Assembly: GCA_963823515.1 (NCBI GenBank)
Contig: CAWGMB010000001.1
Span: 175,913-239,912 of the forward strand
DNA from: Miltoncostaea sp963823515
GTDB lineage: Bacteria > Actinomycetota > Thermoleophilia > Miltoncostaeales > Miltoncostaeaceae
Direction of reading: 5' to 3'
DNA length: 64,000 bases
Part shown: piece after piece, positions 1 to 9,067 of the stretch
Position numbering within the stretch: the first letter of the stretch is position 1
Layout: every line of letters begins with the position of its first letter
Notes under the pieces: model-generated
Databases searched by the model: none
Told to the model about the DNA's origin: nothing
Seen by the model: the letters and a program-made list of their open reading frames with translations, nothing else
Program-made: the position numbers and the translations under genes

Positions 1-548
1 GTCTTCTCCCCACCGTATCCCAACAACATCGACTACACAGAGGTCTACAAGCTGGAGAACTGGTTCCTGCGACTTATCGACTCGCAGGCGACGTTCCGCG
101 CTCAACGGCTCCGAACTGTCCGCAGTCATCCCAGCGTGCACTTTTCCGGAGGTTTACCGCTATCAGCGTAACGGCCATCATGACGCAGTGAACAGCTTGC
201 TGGAGCCCCCTAATCGCGGCCATCCCCCCCGGGCGATACCGACCGCAGCGCGAGCGGCTTGTCCTGGGATACTTCGATGACATGGCGCAGAGCCTTCAGA
301 GCCTCCGCCATCTGGTCCGTCCAGGTGGATCAGTGGTGTACGTCGTCGGCAATTCGTTGCACGGGCAACCCGGCGCCTCAAGCGACAGAGCGTTCGTGAT
401 TGCCGCGGACATTCTGATGGCCGCTATCGCCGAACTTGTTGGGATGCAGGTGCGTCAGGTCATCGTCACGCGCCGGCCCCATCGTCGGCGTGCGAACTCC
501 GAGTTCCTGCGCGAGAGCGTCGTTGTACTCGACGTACCGGCCACCTGA
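1..548 (+). CDS. DNA methyltransferase, C-terminal part, two frameshifts, cut by left edge
   Basis: The window opens inside an amino-methyltransferase: the first readable residues are VFSPPYPNNIDYTE, containing motif IV (SPPY) of N6-adenine/N4-cytosine DNA methylases. Frame 1 then runs into a stop near 169, but the protein continues in frame 2 from about 145 (HFPEVYRYQRNG) and in frame 3 from about 215 (RYRPQRERLVLGYFDD) to the stop at 546-548. The two switches sit at a TTTT run (142-147) and a CCCCC run (206-210), each explained by one extra base. The N-terminus lies outside the window. The gene ends 13 nt before the GHKL kinase gene, so it heads that operon and would modify host DNA. Whether the breaks are real or sequencing errors is unresolved. 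Confidence 0.75.
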
Positions 549-561
549 GAACGAGCGACAG

Positions 562-2625
562 GTGAGTACCACCAACCCCCTCCACTTTGAGCCGTCAGCG
601 CGGCTCCAACGCTTCCTTGGGCAAGAGCTGATCGCCGACCCCAACCTCGCCATCGGGGAGTTCGTCAAGAACGGCTACGATGCCGGAGCCAGTCAGGTCT
701 GGGTGGAGTTCTTGGTCAGCGGGCGGAGGGCGGAGAATCAAGAGATCTTCATCGCCGATGACGGTAGCGGGATGGACCTGGAAGCGTTCCGCAAGAACTG
801 GATGCGGCCCGGCTTTAGCGCGAAAGCGGCGGGCGCCTCCCAAGAGGACCGCCGAATAGCGGGCCTCGGTGAGCCTGTCCCCGGCGGCCGAGTTCCAATC
901 GGCGAAAAGGGAATCGGGCGGCTGGCGGCAGGGCGGCTCGGTGACGAGCTCCACGTCTACACCCGAACATCCAGCTCGGAGCAGTGGCTCCACGTTGCCT
1001 TTCGCTGGGCTGATTTCGAGAAGATGGCGGTACCGCTGGCTGACGTAGTCGTGCCTCATGACTTCGAGACGGAGCCTCCCCTCGAACGTGTCGATGCAGG
1101 CACCGTGGTGCACATCCGGGGTCTGAGTTTGAACTGGGCGGGGCGAGTTCCTGGACGGAAGACCGCAGGACGACCTGACAGCCGACTCGGACGGCTGAGG
1201 CAAGACCTGGAGTTCCTAGTCCTTCCCGTTCAGCCCTCTGCCGGCGACTTTCGCGTGTTCCTCACGAGTGACCTAGCAGAGCACCAGCAGTTCGTCGGCC
1301 CGGTGGACGCGGGAGATATGCGTCTCCTTGACTATCGGTTCGATTTCTCGCTTCAGCCAGCCGCTGACGGCGTGGTCGTCCGCTGGAGAACACAGCGGAC
1401 GCGGTCTCTCGCCGAGGAACTCGGCACCGAGGTGGTTTCGGAAGACGACATCCTTGTGCCTTGGGGTGAGGAAGGCACGGACGAGCCGACCTCCCATGCT
1501 GGCTCCCTGGAGTGCGGAGCCTTTGAAGGGAGCTTCTTCTACGCCCCGCAGTCGGGCACGGCGAGGCGCTTTCGAGATCTCCGCATTGCACCGGGCGTTC
1601 TTCTCTACCGAAACGGTATTCGGGCGCAGCCCTACGGTGATCCCGACGACGACTGGCTCGGAGCCCGTGCCCGCAAGGCCGCCAGGCAAGGGTACGCGGC
1701 GATTCAGCCCAACCAGCTCTACGGGTACGTCAGCATTTCGAAGCAAATGAACCCCGAGCTCATCGATATGACGAACCGCCAGGGCTTGGTGGAGAACGAC
1801 GCGTACGATGACTTCGTCGCACACGCGCGCGCCGAGTTTCGACGCTTCGAGGACATCGTGTTCAAAGAGTACGTTCAGCCGGCCTGGGAGGGCGATACCT
1901 CCCGCGCGCAAAAAGTCGCTGAGCGGACTCAGGATCTAGGCACGGCTCTTATTCGAGACGTCGTACACTCGCTCAGGCAACCGATCGCCGCGTTGGGGAC
2001 CGAGATGGGCAACGTCGACTGGGTGGTCGCGAACGATGAAATGCCGCCGGCGACCCGGGCCTCGCTCTCCAGCATCACCCAGCGCGCTCATGGCCACCTT
2101 GAGGAGGTCGAGCGGGTCGTGGCCCAGTTTCTGGAGCGGGGCCTGGACGCTGAGATTGAGCCGGTGCAACTTGATGAAATCGTGAAGGCCGCTGCGGCGC
2201 AAGTACGTCCAGCGGCAGCCACCTACGGCGCGGAGATCATCGTTACAGTGGAGGAGCGCGTCGTCGTGGCACCGAGGATTGCACTCCAGCAGGCCGTCAC
2301 TGAGCTCCTGAGGAACGCAGTTGCGGCGCCCCGGGCTCCAGGTATCGAGGGTGGGAAGGTATTCGTTCGGAGCACGATGACGGACGGCCAGATCGTCCTC
2401 AGCGTTGAAGACGACGGCGAGGGCGTTTCGGAGGACATCGGTTCACGGCTGTTTCGAGAACCGGTCTCGACTAAGGGGCGCCAGGGCGCAGGGCTCCAGA
2501 CAGTGCGGGACCTCCTGGCCACGTTTAGGGCGTCGATCAGGCTTGCAAACCCGGGAGAGCCGGGGGCACGATTCGAGATATCGATGCCCTCCATGGGAGA
2601 CGTGCGAAAGGAGCTGCGCTCGTGA
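562..2625 (+). CDS. Dual-GHKL ATPase / histidine kinase (MORC-like N-terminus)
   Basis: A 687-residue protein read from GTG 562; an ATG at 436 is in frame but would overlap the methylase. The N-terminal third is a GHKL (Hsp90/MutL/MORC-like) ATPase: N-box IGEFVKNGYDAGAS near residues 31-44, G1 box ADDGSGM, G2 box GEKGIGRLA. After a middle region comes a histidine-kinase-like core: DVVHSLRQPIAAL with candidate phospho-acceptor His469, then a second GHKL domain with N-box TELLRNAV (Asn585), VEDDGEG and GAGLQTVRDL. No membrane segment or signal peptide is visible, so it is cytosolic. Its stop overlaps the receiver gene by 4 nt, so the pair is a two-component system. GHKL ATPases of this kind are known in bacterial restriction-modification operons; sensing of foreign DNA is inference. 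Confidence 0.85.
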   Translation: MSTTNPLHFEPSARLQRFLGQELIADPNLAIGEFVKNGYDAGASQVWVEFLVSGRRAENQEIFIADDGSGMDLEAFRKNWMRPGFSAKAAGASQEDRRIAGLGEPVPGGRVPIGEKGIGRLAAGRLGDELHVYTRTSSSEQWLHVAFRWADFEKMAVPLADVVVPHDFETEPPLERVDAGTVVHIRGLSLNWAGRVPGRKTAGRPDSRLGRLRQDLEFLVLPVQPSAGDFRVFLTSDLAEHQQFVGPVDAGDMRLLDYRFDFSLQPAADGVVVRWRTQRTRSLAEELGTEVVSEDDILVPWGEEGTDEPTSHAGSLECGAFEGSFFYAPQSGTARRFRDLRIAPGVLLYRNGIRAQPYGDPDDDWLGARARKAARQGYAAIQPNQLYGYVSISKQMNPELIDMTNRQGLVENDAYDDFVAHARAEFRRFEDIVFKEYVQPAWEGDTSRAQKVAERTQDLGTALIRDVVHSLRQPIAALGTEMGNVDWVVANDEMPPATRASLSSITQRAHGHLEEVERVVAQFLERGLDAEIEPVQLDEIVKAAAAQVRPAAATYGAEIIVTVEERVVVAPRIALQQAVTELLRNAVAAPRAPGIEGGKVFVRSTMTDGQIVLSVEDDGEGVSEDIGSRLFREPVSTKGRQGAGLQTVRDLLATFRASIRLANPGEPGARFEISMPSMGDVRKELRS

Positions 2626-3116
2626 GGTCGGCCGTACTGTTTATCGATGATGAACCGGGCTTCCGCGCGAGCATTGAAGCCGCATTCAAACTCCGGGGGG
2701 TTCCCCTGGATGTCGCTGACGACTGGGAGCGTGGCCTTGGGCTCTTTCGAGCCTGCGCGCATGAGCTGATCATCGCCGACTATAACCTCCCTGATTCGAA
2801 GAACGGCTTGAAGCTCCTAGCGGAGGCAAAGCGACATCGTCCCGCATCGCGCCTCATCCTCATCTCAGGTCAGTTGTCAGCAGAGGCGGAGGAGCTCCTA
2901 AAGGAGTCGGGAGTCGTCAACGCGTACTTTACGAAGACGCCGGACATCGCTACCAAGCTGCTCAAGGCCGCAGCTGAGGCGATCGAGAGAGCCCAGGGGC
3001 CGACTGACTGGGCCAGGGTGGGGGCTGCCTTTCGCGAAAGAGGCTTGGAGGACCAGAAGGAGCTCGACGAGATCGACAGCGCATTAAGAGCGAGCATCGG
3101 ACCGCCCCCATCGTGA
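2622..3116 (+). CDS. Response regulator receiver protein, no DNA-binding domain
   Basis: A 164-residue protein starting with GTG 2622, overlapping the kinase stop (GTGA). Residues 1-120 are a receiver domain with a complete active site: acidic pair Asp9-Asp10 (FIDDEP), phospho-acceptor Asp53 (IADYNLPD), Ser82 (ILISGQ) and Lys105 (FTKTP). The remaining ~45 residues form a charged helical tail ending DSALRASIGPPPS, with no winged helix, so the output is probably protein-protein contact. It overlaps the PIN nuclease gene by 4 nt, which makes that nuclease the obvious partner; this link is inferred from coupling only. Confidence 0.88.
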   Translation: MRSAVLFIDDEPGFRASIEAAFKLRGVPLDVADDWERGLGLFRACAHELIIADYNLPDSKNGLKLLAEAKRHRPASRLILISGQLSAEAEELLKESGVVNAYFTKTPDIATKLLKAAAEAIERAQGPTDWARVGAAFRERGLEDQKELDEIDSALRASIGPPPS

Positions 3117-3625
3117 GGCACTTCTACTTCGACACGAACCCACTCATGAGGTGGGCTGAGTCGAGAGCAGGATCTGCTGCTCCGCGCTCGGTCACGGCGG
3201 GGCTTAGGGTTGTTGAGCTCGTTGAGCTGGAGGTCAGGACGACAATCTCAGAGACGACGCTCGTGGAGTTCCATAGCAACCTCTGCGGCCATCGCCGGAA
3301 CAATGTGCACAGCGATCATGACGACGCATGGTTCGATGACGTCCGGTATATACTAATGGGCTGGATCGCCAACGGGCGGCTAGAAGTCCTTGCCGAAGAG
3401 TCGCGGACTATTGAAACGGCAATGTCGTACATCTCGCTCGCCCAAGAGGAGGGCAAGCGGCTAAAGGCGTGGGACGCTGTGCACTTATGCCGGGCGACAC
3501 AATGGGCGCGGGATATCGGAGAGCGTGTCACCGTCGTCACCGGCGATGGAGACTTCGAGGCGTTCCTTAGTCTTTTTCCCACGTTTCGGGAGTTTGTCGA
3601 GGTCGAAACGGTCGGTGTGGTCTAA
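3113..3625 (+). CDS. PIN-domain nuclease
   Basis: A 170-residue protein from GTG 3113, translationally coupled to the receiver gene. Acidic residues are placed as in PIN nucleases: Asp7 in the first strand (FYFDTNPLM), Glu52 (TLVEFHSN), Asp121 (KAWDAVHL) and Asp145/Asp147 (TGDGDFEAF). PIN proteins cleave single-stranded RNA, most often as VapC toxins, but this one has no adjacent VapB-like antitoxin and is slightly longer than VapC. In this operon it is best read as the effector of the two-component signal. The stop lies only 18 bp from the stop of the convergent vsr gene. Confidence 0.85.
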   Translation: MRHFYFDTNPLMRWAESRAGSAAPRSVTAGLRVVELVELEVRTTISETTLVEFHSNLCGHRRNNVHSDHDDAWFDDVRYILMGWIANGRLEVLAEESRTIETAMSYISLAQEEGKRLKAWDAVHLCRATQWARDIGERVTVVTGDGDFEAFLSLFPTFREFVEVETVGVV

Positions 3626-3643
3626 GAGGCGCGAGGTCGATCG

Positions 3644-4138
3644 TCAACGCGATGCGAGTGCTGACACGACGGCTGCGGCTGCGCTTGACGGCTCCTCGTG
3701 TTCCCAGACCCGAATGACCAGCCAGCCCTCGGCAACCAGAGCCCTCGTGGCTCGCGCGTCTCTGGTTCTATTGGTCTGAATCTTCTCGCGCCACCAGGCG
3801 CCATTGCGTGCCGGCCATGTGCCATGCTGTGGACAGCCGTGCCAGAAGCACCCATCCACGAAGACGGCGACCTTCTTCCGAGGGAATGCTATGTCCACCC
3901 GCGAGCGAACGCCGGGCAACGCCTTGTAGTCCACGCGGTAGCGTAGGCCAATCCCGTGGAGGATGGAGCGCAAAGCAAGTTCGGGTGTCGTGTCGCGCCG
4001 GCGAGTGTTCATCATCCGTTGACGAATCTGAGGCGTAGACGCCGGAGGAGTAGGGCGTGCGCCGGCGTCCCTCAAGCCAGTGCGCCTGCCGGAGCGTCTT
4101 GCCGCATCGAGCGCACCAGTGTGGCGAGGTCCGTGCAC
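3644..4138 (-). CDS. vsr: Very short patch repair (Vsr) endonuclease
   Basis: The Vsr family nicks DNA 5' of T:G mismatches that arise by deamination of 5-methylcytosine at methylase sites. The protein carries the diagnostic RRRDTTPELALRSIL block, then RVDIAFPRKKVAVFVDG, the zinc/active-site segment CFWHGCPQH, and WLVIRVWEHE near the C-terminus. Without its variable N-terminus it has the usual ~135-150 residues; the exact start between 4138 and about 4040 is uncertain. It overlaps the 3' end of the McrC-like gene and sits in the same operon as a C5-methylase, the classic Dcm-Vsr partnership. Confidence 0.9.
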   Translation of the reverse strand: MHGPRHTGALDAARRSGRRTGLRDAGARPTPPASTPQIRQRMMNTRRRDTTPELALRSILHGIGLRYRVDYKALPGVRSRVDIAFPRKKVAVFVDGCFWHGCPQHGTWPARNGAWWREKIQTNRTRDARATRALVAEGWLVIRVWEHEEPSSAAAAVVSALASR

Positions 4139-5288
4139 TGGGCGAGGAGGGCCTCAGGTGGGGCCGTGAGATCGAGGGCCTCGACTCGGAGTTCGGGACC
4201 GCCATGCCGGACCGTGTGGTGCGTGGGACCAAAGAGCGATTCGGCGTAGATGAGCAGGCCCTCCCGCAGCCCTGATGCAGAGCAGTATGCGAGGAGCTGG
4301 TAGAGGTCGGAGATCTGACCTTCGCGTGTTGTCTTGTACTTCACGTCCCCCACAAAGACGCAGCGTCGGTCTACCCAAAGCGACAGGTCGGGCTTGGGAC
4401 ATACCAGCCGGCGTTCGTCCAGCGGCAGAGCCTGCCCCTGCAGCCAGCGCTCTCTGGGAGACGCCGATCTTCGTAGGGCGTCTCCGAGCGCGGCGAATAC
4501 AAAGTCCTCGAAGACCTTATTCATGTTGAAGAAGAAGCTCGCCACTCGGACGGAGCCCGACCGCAGGTCGGGGGAGCTGTGCCTGAGGACGAGGCGGGCG
4601 AGCCCAAGGGGTTCGCGGTAGCGCTCGTTGAGGCGGGTCACTGGGATCTCCGGCAGCCGCTGTCCGTCGTAGCGGACGTCTGACACGAGTTCAAAGGAGT
4701 GAAGAGCGCGCCGCAGTCGCTGGTGGACAGAGGCGGAGCGGAGCCGCATGAGTGAGAGACGTCTCAATGCGGCCTTCAGGAGCCGATTCTCTTCGCTGTC
4801 AACGCTGTAGTCGTCATACGTGATCTCAAGGGGGACGGGCAGTCCATGCCGCCGCCGGATCTGCTCGGAGAATCGAAGCCGGCCTCGGAGCCCCGCGAGG
4901 GCCTCATTCCTCGTCAAGTATCCGTGGAGCAGGGAACGTCGGACGACCCTTTCGACGCTTGCTGTGAAAAGGGCGGCGAAGGCCTCGACAAGCCAACCTC
5001 CTCCCGGAGCGCCGCCCGTTCGTCGCGGAGGCGCAACCCTCGGCCGTAGGCCAAGAGGAAGAGGACCCGCTCCGCCCGGAGCTTCGGCTCGATCACGAGA
5101 TCGATGCCAGGAAGAGACACCGCTCCTACGATGCTGGAGGCCGTGATCCCGAGACGACCTTTCGTGGCGAGGTCGATGGTGAGCCCTGCATCGCGGGCGA
5201 TGCCGTGGAGGGTCTCAAGCGCCGGACCGGCTAGCTCAACCTCCCGCCTCTCCCATTCCTTGAGATGGATCAGGGTGGGCTGGTTCAT
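4072..5288 (-). CDS. McrC-like nuclease subunit (one frameshift)
   Basis: McrC family protein, the nuclease partner of McrB-type AAA+ GTPases. The ATG at 5288 overlaps the stop of the McrB-like gene (ATGA). The N-terminal part (MNQPTLIHLKEWERRE to RAALREE) and the C-terminal part (GWLVEAFAALFTASVERVV onward) lie in different frames; one missing G near 4997 joins them exactly. The C-terminal half has the PD-(D/E)xK signature: PKPDLSLW followed by VFVGDVKYK. Length about 405 residues once joined, normal for McrC. It probably forms a complex with the upstream GTPase. Confidence 0.85.
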
Positions 5289-7311
5289 CGGCGGCGCTTC
5301 CATCGTCGGATCCGGGTTCGTCTGTGCGGGGTTGGCTCCTGGATGAGACCGAGGGCGATCTCGAGGGCGGCTAACTCGAACTCAGCGACGCGGTCGGGCT
5401 CATCGAAGAACTGCTCTTCGATGAACGGCATGATGGAGTGCTTCCAGATGCGCTCGAGCCCGGCGCGATCAAGGTCCGGCCGCATGAAGTGGCTCGGACC
5501 GATCGCGAGGTGCCGATCGGGCAGCCGGCCGTTGGCCAAGTCGACGAGGTCCGCGACGTATTCGAAGCCCGCGGGCCCCCGCTCCTTGAGCCATCGTCTC
5601 AGGAGCGCGTCCACTGGCCAACGATCCGGAGCGAACTCCACGAAGTGGAACCGACGGCGTAGGGCCGCGTCGAGAAGCGCGATCGACCGATCCGATGTGT
5701 TCATGGTCGCGATGATGAAGATGTTCTGCGGCAGCCGGAACGGGCCCGTTCCATACTGGAGTTCGACGTCGTCGTCCGGGTATTCCAGGAGGTAGTAGAG
5801 TTCACCGAAGATCTTCGCGATGTTTCCTCTGTTGATCTCGTCGATGACTAGGACGCAGGGGGAGGTGGTCGAATCGGCGACTTCGGCCAGTCGCTTGAGC
5901 GGGCCGGGGACCACCTCGTACCAGAGGCTCGATCCTTCACCGCCCCCGATTGGGCGATAGCCTTCGACGAAGTCCTCGTAAGCGTAGGACGGGTGGAACT
6001 GGACAGTCATGCGGTTGGAGACTTCCGGTGCCAGGAAGGCCGCGAGACTTCTCGCGACGAACGTCTTTCCCGTGCCGGGAGGGCCGTAGAAGATGACCCG
6101 CCGCTTGTCGCGGAGAAGGTCGACGATGGTTGCGAGCCATTCCTCAGGAAGCAGGAGATCTTCCGGCGAGCTGGTGGAGGTCGGTCGGCAGCGCCCCGTC
6201 GGGCTCGCCGCCAATACGTTCCCTCCGGCGCCTCCTTCTCACGCGTGAGTAGCCACCAGAGGAACGCCATCTGGCCCCACGCGTCGTCTGGGAGAAAGGG
6301 CTCTAGGAGAGCGCGGAGGGCATCGTTCGATTCGACTGCCAGCTGGCCGGGAGTCTTGCCGGACTCGTCGAGCGGCGGAAGGGGGATCTGGCGCAACTGC
6401 AATGACGGCCTTCTTGCCACGCCGGCCCCGGTAGACGTAGAGCGGCATCCAGCGCTCGGGCGCGGACGACCGAGAGGCATTTGGTGGCCAAGGCTTCGGA
6501 GAACCCGTAGACCTTCCAAGTGGGATCCGAGAGCACGTCGTCGAGACGCTCGGCGTCGGAGCCGGGGCCGTAGAGCAGGTGCCGAATGGTCGGGACCAGC
6601 TTCGCGACCGCCTCCGAGCCGCCCTGCAGAAAGCGGTTGATCTGGGCTTGGTTGCCGGGGCTGCCGTAGACGTCTCCGGGTCAAGCGGCGGAACTCGGCG
6701 AGGTCGAACAAGGCCGGATTGGTGGACGCCTCGGCGAGAGCTTCCTCCGACAGGGCCGCTGCGAGCTCTCCACGCGAGGCCACGTGCGCGGTCGTCCCGC
6801 TCGGTGGGGTATCCGGTCGTCCGCTGCCACTCCTCGATGAGCTGCTCCAGAGAAGGCGGAGCTTCGGTGCCCCCAGGTGGCGCCGACGACCTCATGACTC
6901 GCGTTCGGGAAGAGCTCCCGAAGGGTGCCGGCGAGACTGCTTCCGTCGAGGGTCGCGACGTGGAGGATCGTCCAACCCTGCCCGGGAACCGGTGCGGCGA
7001 ACAAGGCTGAATCCATGCCGGCTAGCTTCAGTAGGCCGGTGACCCCCGGGATCGTCTTCTGGAGGAGTGCGGCGTCGGGGATCACCGCCACGCCGAGTCG
7101 GAGCCGCTCGTTCGCGCTTGTCTGCTGAAACCTCACAGTCGCGTTGCCCGGTTTGCTGACGTAGGTGACGTACACGTCGTCGGACGCCAGGCCGACTGCT
7201 TCTCCAAGGAAGTGCTGGACGGTCACGGAACTTCGTCGTGCTCGGGGCGCTGGGGTTCGGGACCGCGCTCAGGAGCTCGTCGAGTCGTCGCTGGAGATCG
7301 TTCGTAGCCAC
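5285..7311 (-). CDS. McrB-like AAA+ GTPase (multiple frameshifts)
   Basis: The intact C-terminal 300 residues (from about 6190) are an McrB-type motor: Walker A FYGPPGTGKTF, Walker B VLVIDEINRGN, sensor region ATMNTSDRSIALLDAALRRRF. Upstream, similar-quality protein pieces lie in all three minus frames: VATNDLQRRLDELLSAVPNPS from GTG 7311, then HFLGEAVGLASDDVYVTYVSK, then PSLEQLIEEWQRTTGYPTE, ELAAALSEEALAEAS, SDPTWKVYGFSEALATK and AFLWWLLTREKEAPEG. At least five single-base breaks lie between 6150 and 7260. The N-terminal half would recognise DNA and the C-terminal half would hydrolyse GTP and recruit McrC. Broken more densely than any neighbour, so true decay cannot be excluded. Confidence 0.75.
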
Positions 7312-7387
7312 CGAGGAGCCGAGACTACGGGGTGCTCACGGCGCGGTCTACGTCGCGGCAGAGAGCGAAGACCGTGGACGAGTCCGC

Positions 7388-8568
7388 CTACACGACCAAC
7401 TGGAGCGGTGCGACCTCTGCGGACATCCGCTCAAGGTGACGATCTATGGCCTCAAGGAACTCGCGTTCGAAGTTCAGTGAGCTCCCCCGAGTGCGCGAAC
7501 GGAAGCCGTTCGTGGCGCGCAGCGAGAGAGGTCGGGGCTCGTGACGCAGGAATTCCCCGAGAGGCTGAAAGCGGCAAGGAATCGGCCATTTGGAGACGGC
7601 TGCGCGATGCGCTTCACGCCTGGGCCGCCCCACGCGGCATCGGGCCAGGGGGGGCCGGACCCGATGCTCTCGTCGTCCGTCCCGTCGTAGCCGCCCGGTG
7701 CGCGAAGGCGGTGGCCCACCCAGGCTGCGACCGGAACGCTGACCGCGTTGCCGACGAGTTTCCAGCGCCGTCCGAGACCCCGCTTCATCGCCATAGCGGA
7801 GGCGGTCCAGTCCTCGGGGAAACCCTGAAGCCGTTCGGCGTCGCGGATGTGGGGGAGCACGATCCGATCCTGGCCCCTGAGCCAGATGGCCGGCGGCGAT
7901 GGGATCCCGATCGTCGAACCGCCCTTGAGCGTGGGGATGGCGTCTCGTGCCCAGCCCAGCCCGCGGACCCCCTCGGTCCAGTAGAACCCGTAGGCCTCTC
8001 CCGGCGAGGAGGGCTCGCTCCCGGCGTCGTCTGCGTAGAGAACCTCGCGAGGGTCGTCGGTTGCGGAGGCGAGCAGGAGGACTCGCTGTCTCCTCTGCGG
8101 CAAGCCGAAGGAACGCGTATCCACGACGCGGTACGCCCAGGAGTAGCCGAGCTCTTCGAGCGAACGCGTGAGCAGGCTCATCGCCGCGCCGCGTGCCAGA
8201 CGCAGCATGAACGGCACGTTTTCGAAGAGCACCCACCGCGGCTGAGCTGGAGCTCTTCGCAAGAGCCGGAAGACGTGATCGACCAGCCCGGAGTTGGATC
8301 CTTCGATGCCCAGGGTTCGGCCGGCTTGGCTCAGGTCCTGGCATGGGAACCCCGCAGTCACGAGGTCAACCTCGGGGAGTGTCCGGAGCTCGCGGATGTC
8401 TGCAACCACCGCGGTCCCGGAGAACTCCGGGCGGGAGGCAAGGACGGTGCGAGCCCCCTCGTCGATCTCGCACAGGAGCTCGCCTCGATGGCCGGCTTGG
8501 TGGAGGCCGAGCTCGATGCCCCCGATTCCGGCGAACAGGCCGGCGACGCGGAGTGGCTCGCCGGTCAT
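7388..8568 (-). CDS. dcm: DNA (cytosine-5)-methyltransferase (one frameshift near the end)
   Basis: C5-cytosine methylase with canonical motifs in order: I (GLFAGIGGIELGL), IV (GFPCQDLSQAG with the catalytic Cys of PCQ), VI (ENVPFM), VIII (QRRQRV) and X (GNAVSVPVAAWVG). Catalysis transfers methyl from S-adenosylmethionine to C5 of cytosine. The open frame ends at 7474, but the family-typical C-terminus (KWPIPCRFQPLGEFL, LSLRATNGFRSRTRGSS, FLEAIDRHLERM) lies in a second frame ending at 7388; one missing C near 7590 joins them. It heads an operon with McrB-like, McrC-like and Vsr genes, which suggests it protects the host against the linked nuclease. Confidence 0.9.
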
Positions 8569-8713
8569 GCCGCGCCGGGTTGTTGGGTGATCTTGATCAG
8601 GGGCACTGTGCAGAACCTACGGATCAGATCGGACATCGGCCGATCGGCCTCGCTCCCGCTCGCGAGACCTCGCGGCGGGCAGCATCGAGCCCCAGGAAGC
8701 GACAACTGCGCGG

Positions 8714-9058
8714 TCACGATCCGCCGCGCTCGGCGTGGAGACGAGCGTTCAGCCTGATCGGATCGAAGGCGGCGACGTGGGGGGGTCGAGCCCCGTTCGC
8801 TGCAAGCCGTTCGACCACGAGCTGATCGGTAGCGCATGCCGTGGCTATCTCGGCGAAGACTTCTGCGCTGAGACCTAGTCGCCGGAGGCAAGCGACGTCG
8901 ATGGGGCACGGATAGCGGTAGTAGTCGCCGAGCGTCCCGGCGTCGGCAGCACGGGCCTTGTCGATCATCCGGGGGAGCCAGGGGTAGCCGGCAACGCTGG
9001 CATCCATCGGGCGCGGCTCCTCCACGGCGAGGTCCTTCGCGACGGGCGGGCGCCCCAC
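8714..9058 (-). CDS. DUF5069 family protein
   Basis: A 114-residue protein from GTG 9058. The signature LPRMIDKARAADAGTLGDYYRYPCPID, seen here as the segments PRMIDKARA and YRYPCPIDVACLRRLGL, matches DUF5069 proteins of unknown function. No catalytic residues can be named. It ends 145 bp before the methylase and starts 9 bp after the stop of the GntR regulator, so it may be transcribed with either. Its role in the island is unknown. Confidence 0.75.
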   Translation of the reverse strand: MGRPPVAKDLAVEEPRPMDASVAGYPWLPRMIDKARAADAGTLGDYYRYPCPIDVACLRRLGLSAEVFAEIATACATDQLVVERLAANGARPPHVAAFDPIRLNARLHAERGGS

Positions 9059-9067
9059 TCGGCTCGG

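Noticed and set aside
436..561. Upstream start (ATG 436) for the dual-GHKL kinase
   Set aside because: The added 42 residues overlap the methylase C-terminus and are Arg/Cys-rich shadow sequence; GTG 562 begins where family-like sequence begins.
3113..3625. VapBC toxin-antitoxin reading of the PIN gene
   Set aside because: No AbrB/RHH-type antitoxin frame precedes it; the immediate upstream gene is a receiver protein.
4072..5303. Methylation-dependent McrBC system
   Set aside because: A C5-methylase is in the same operon, which would make a true McrBC self-damaging; the LlaJI-type reading fits better, though not proven.
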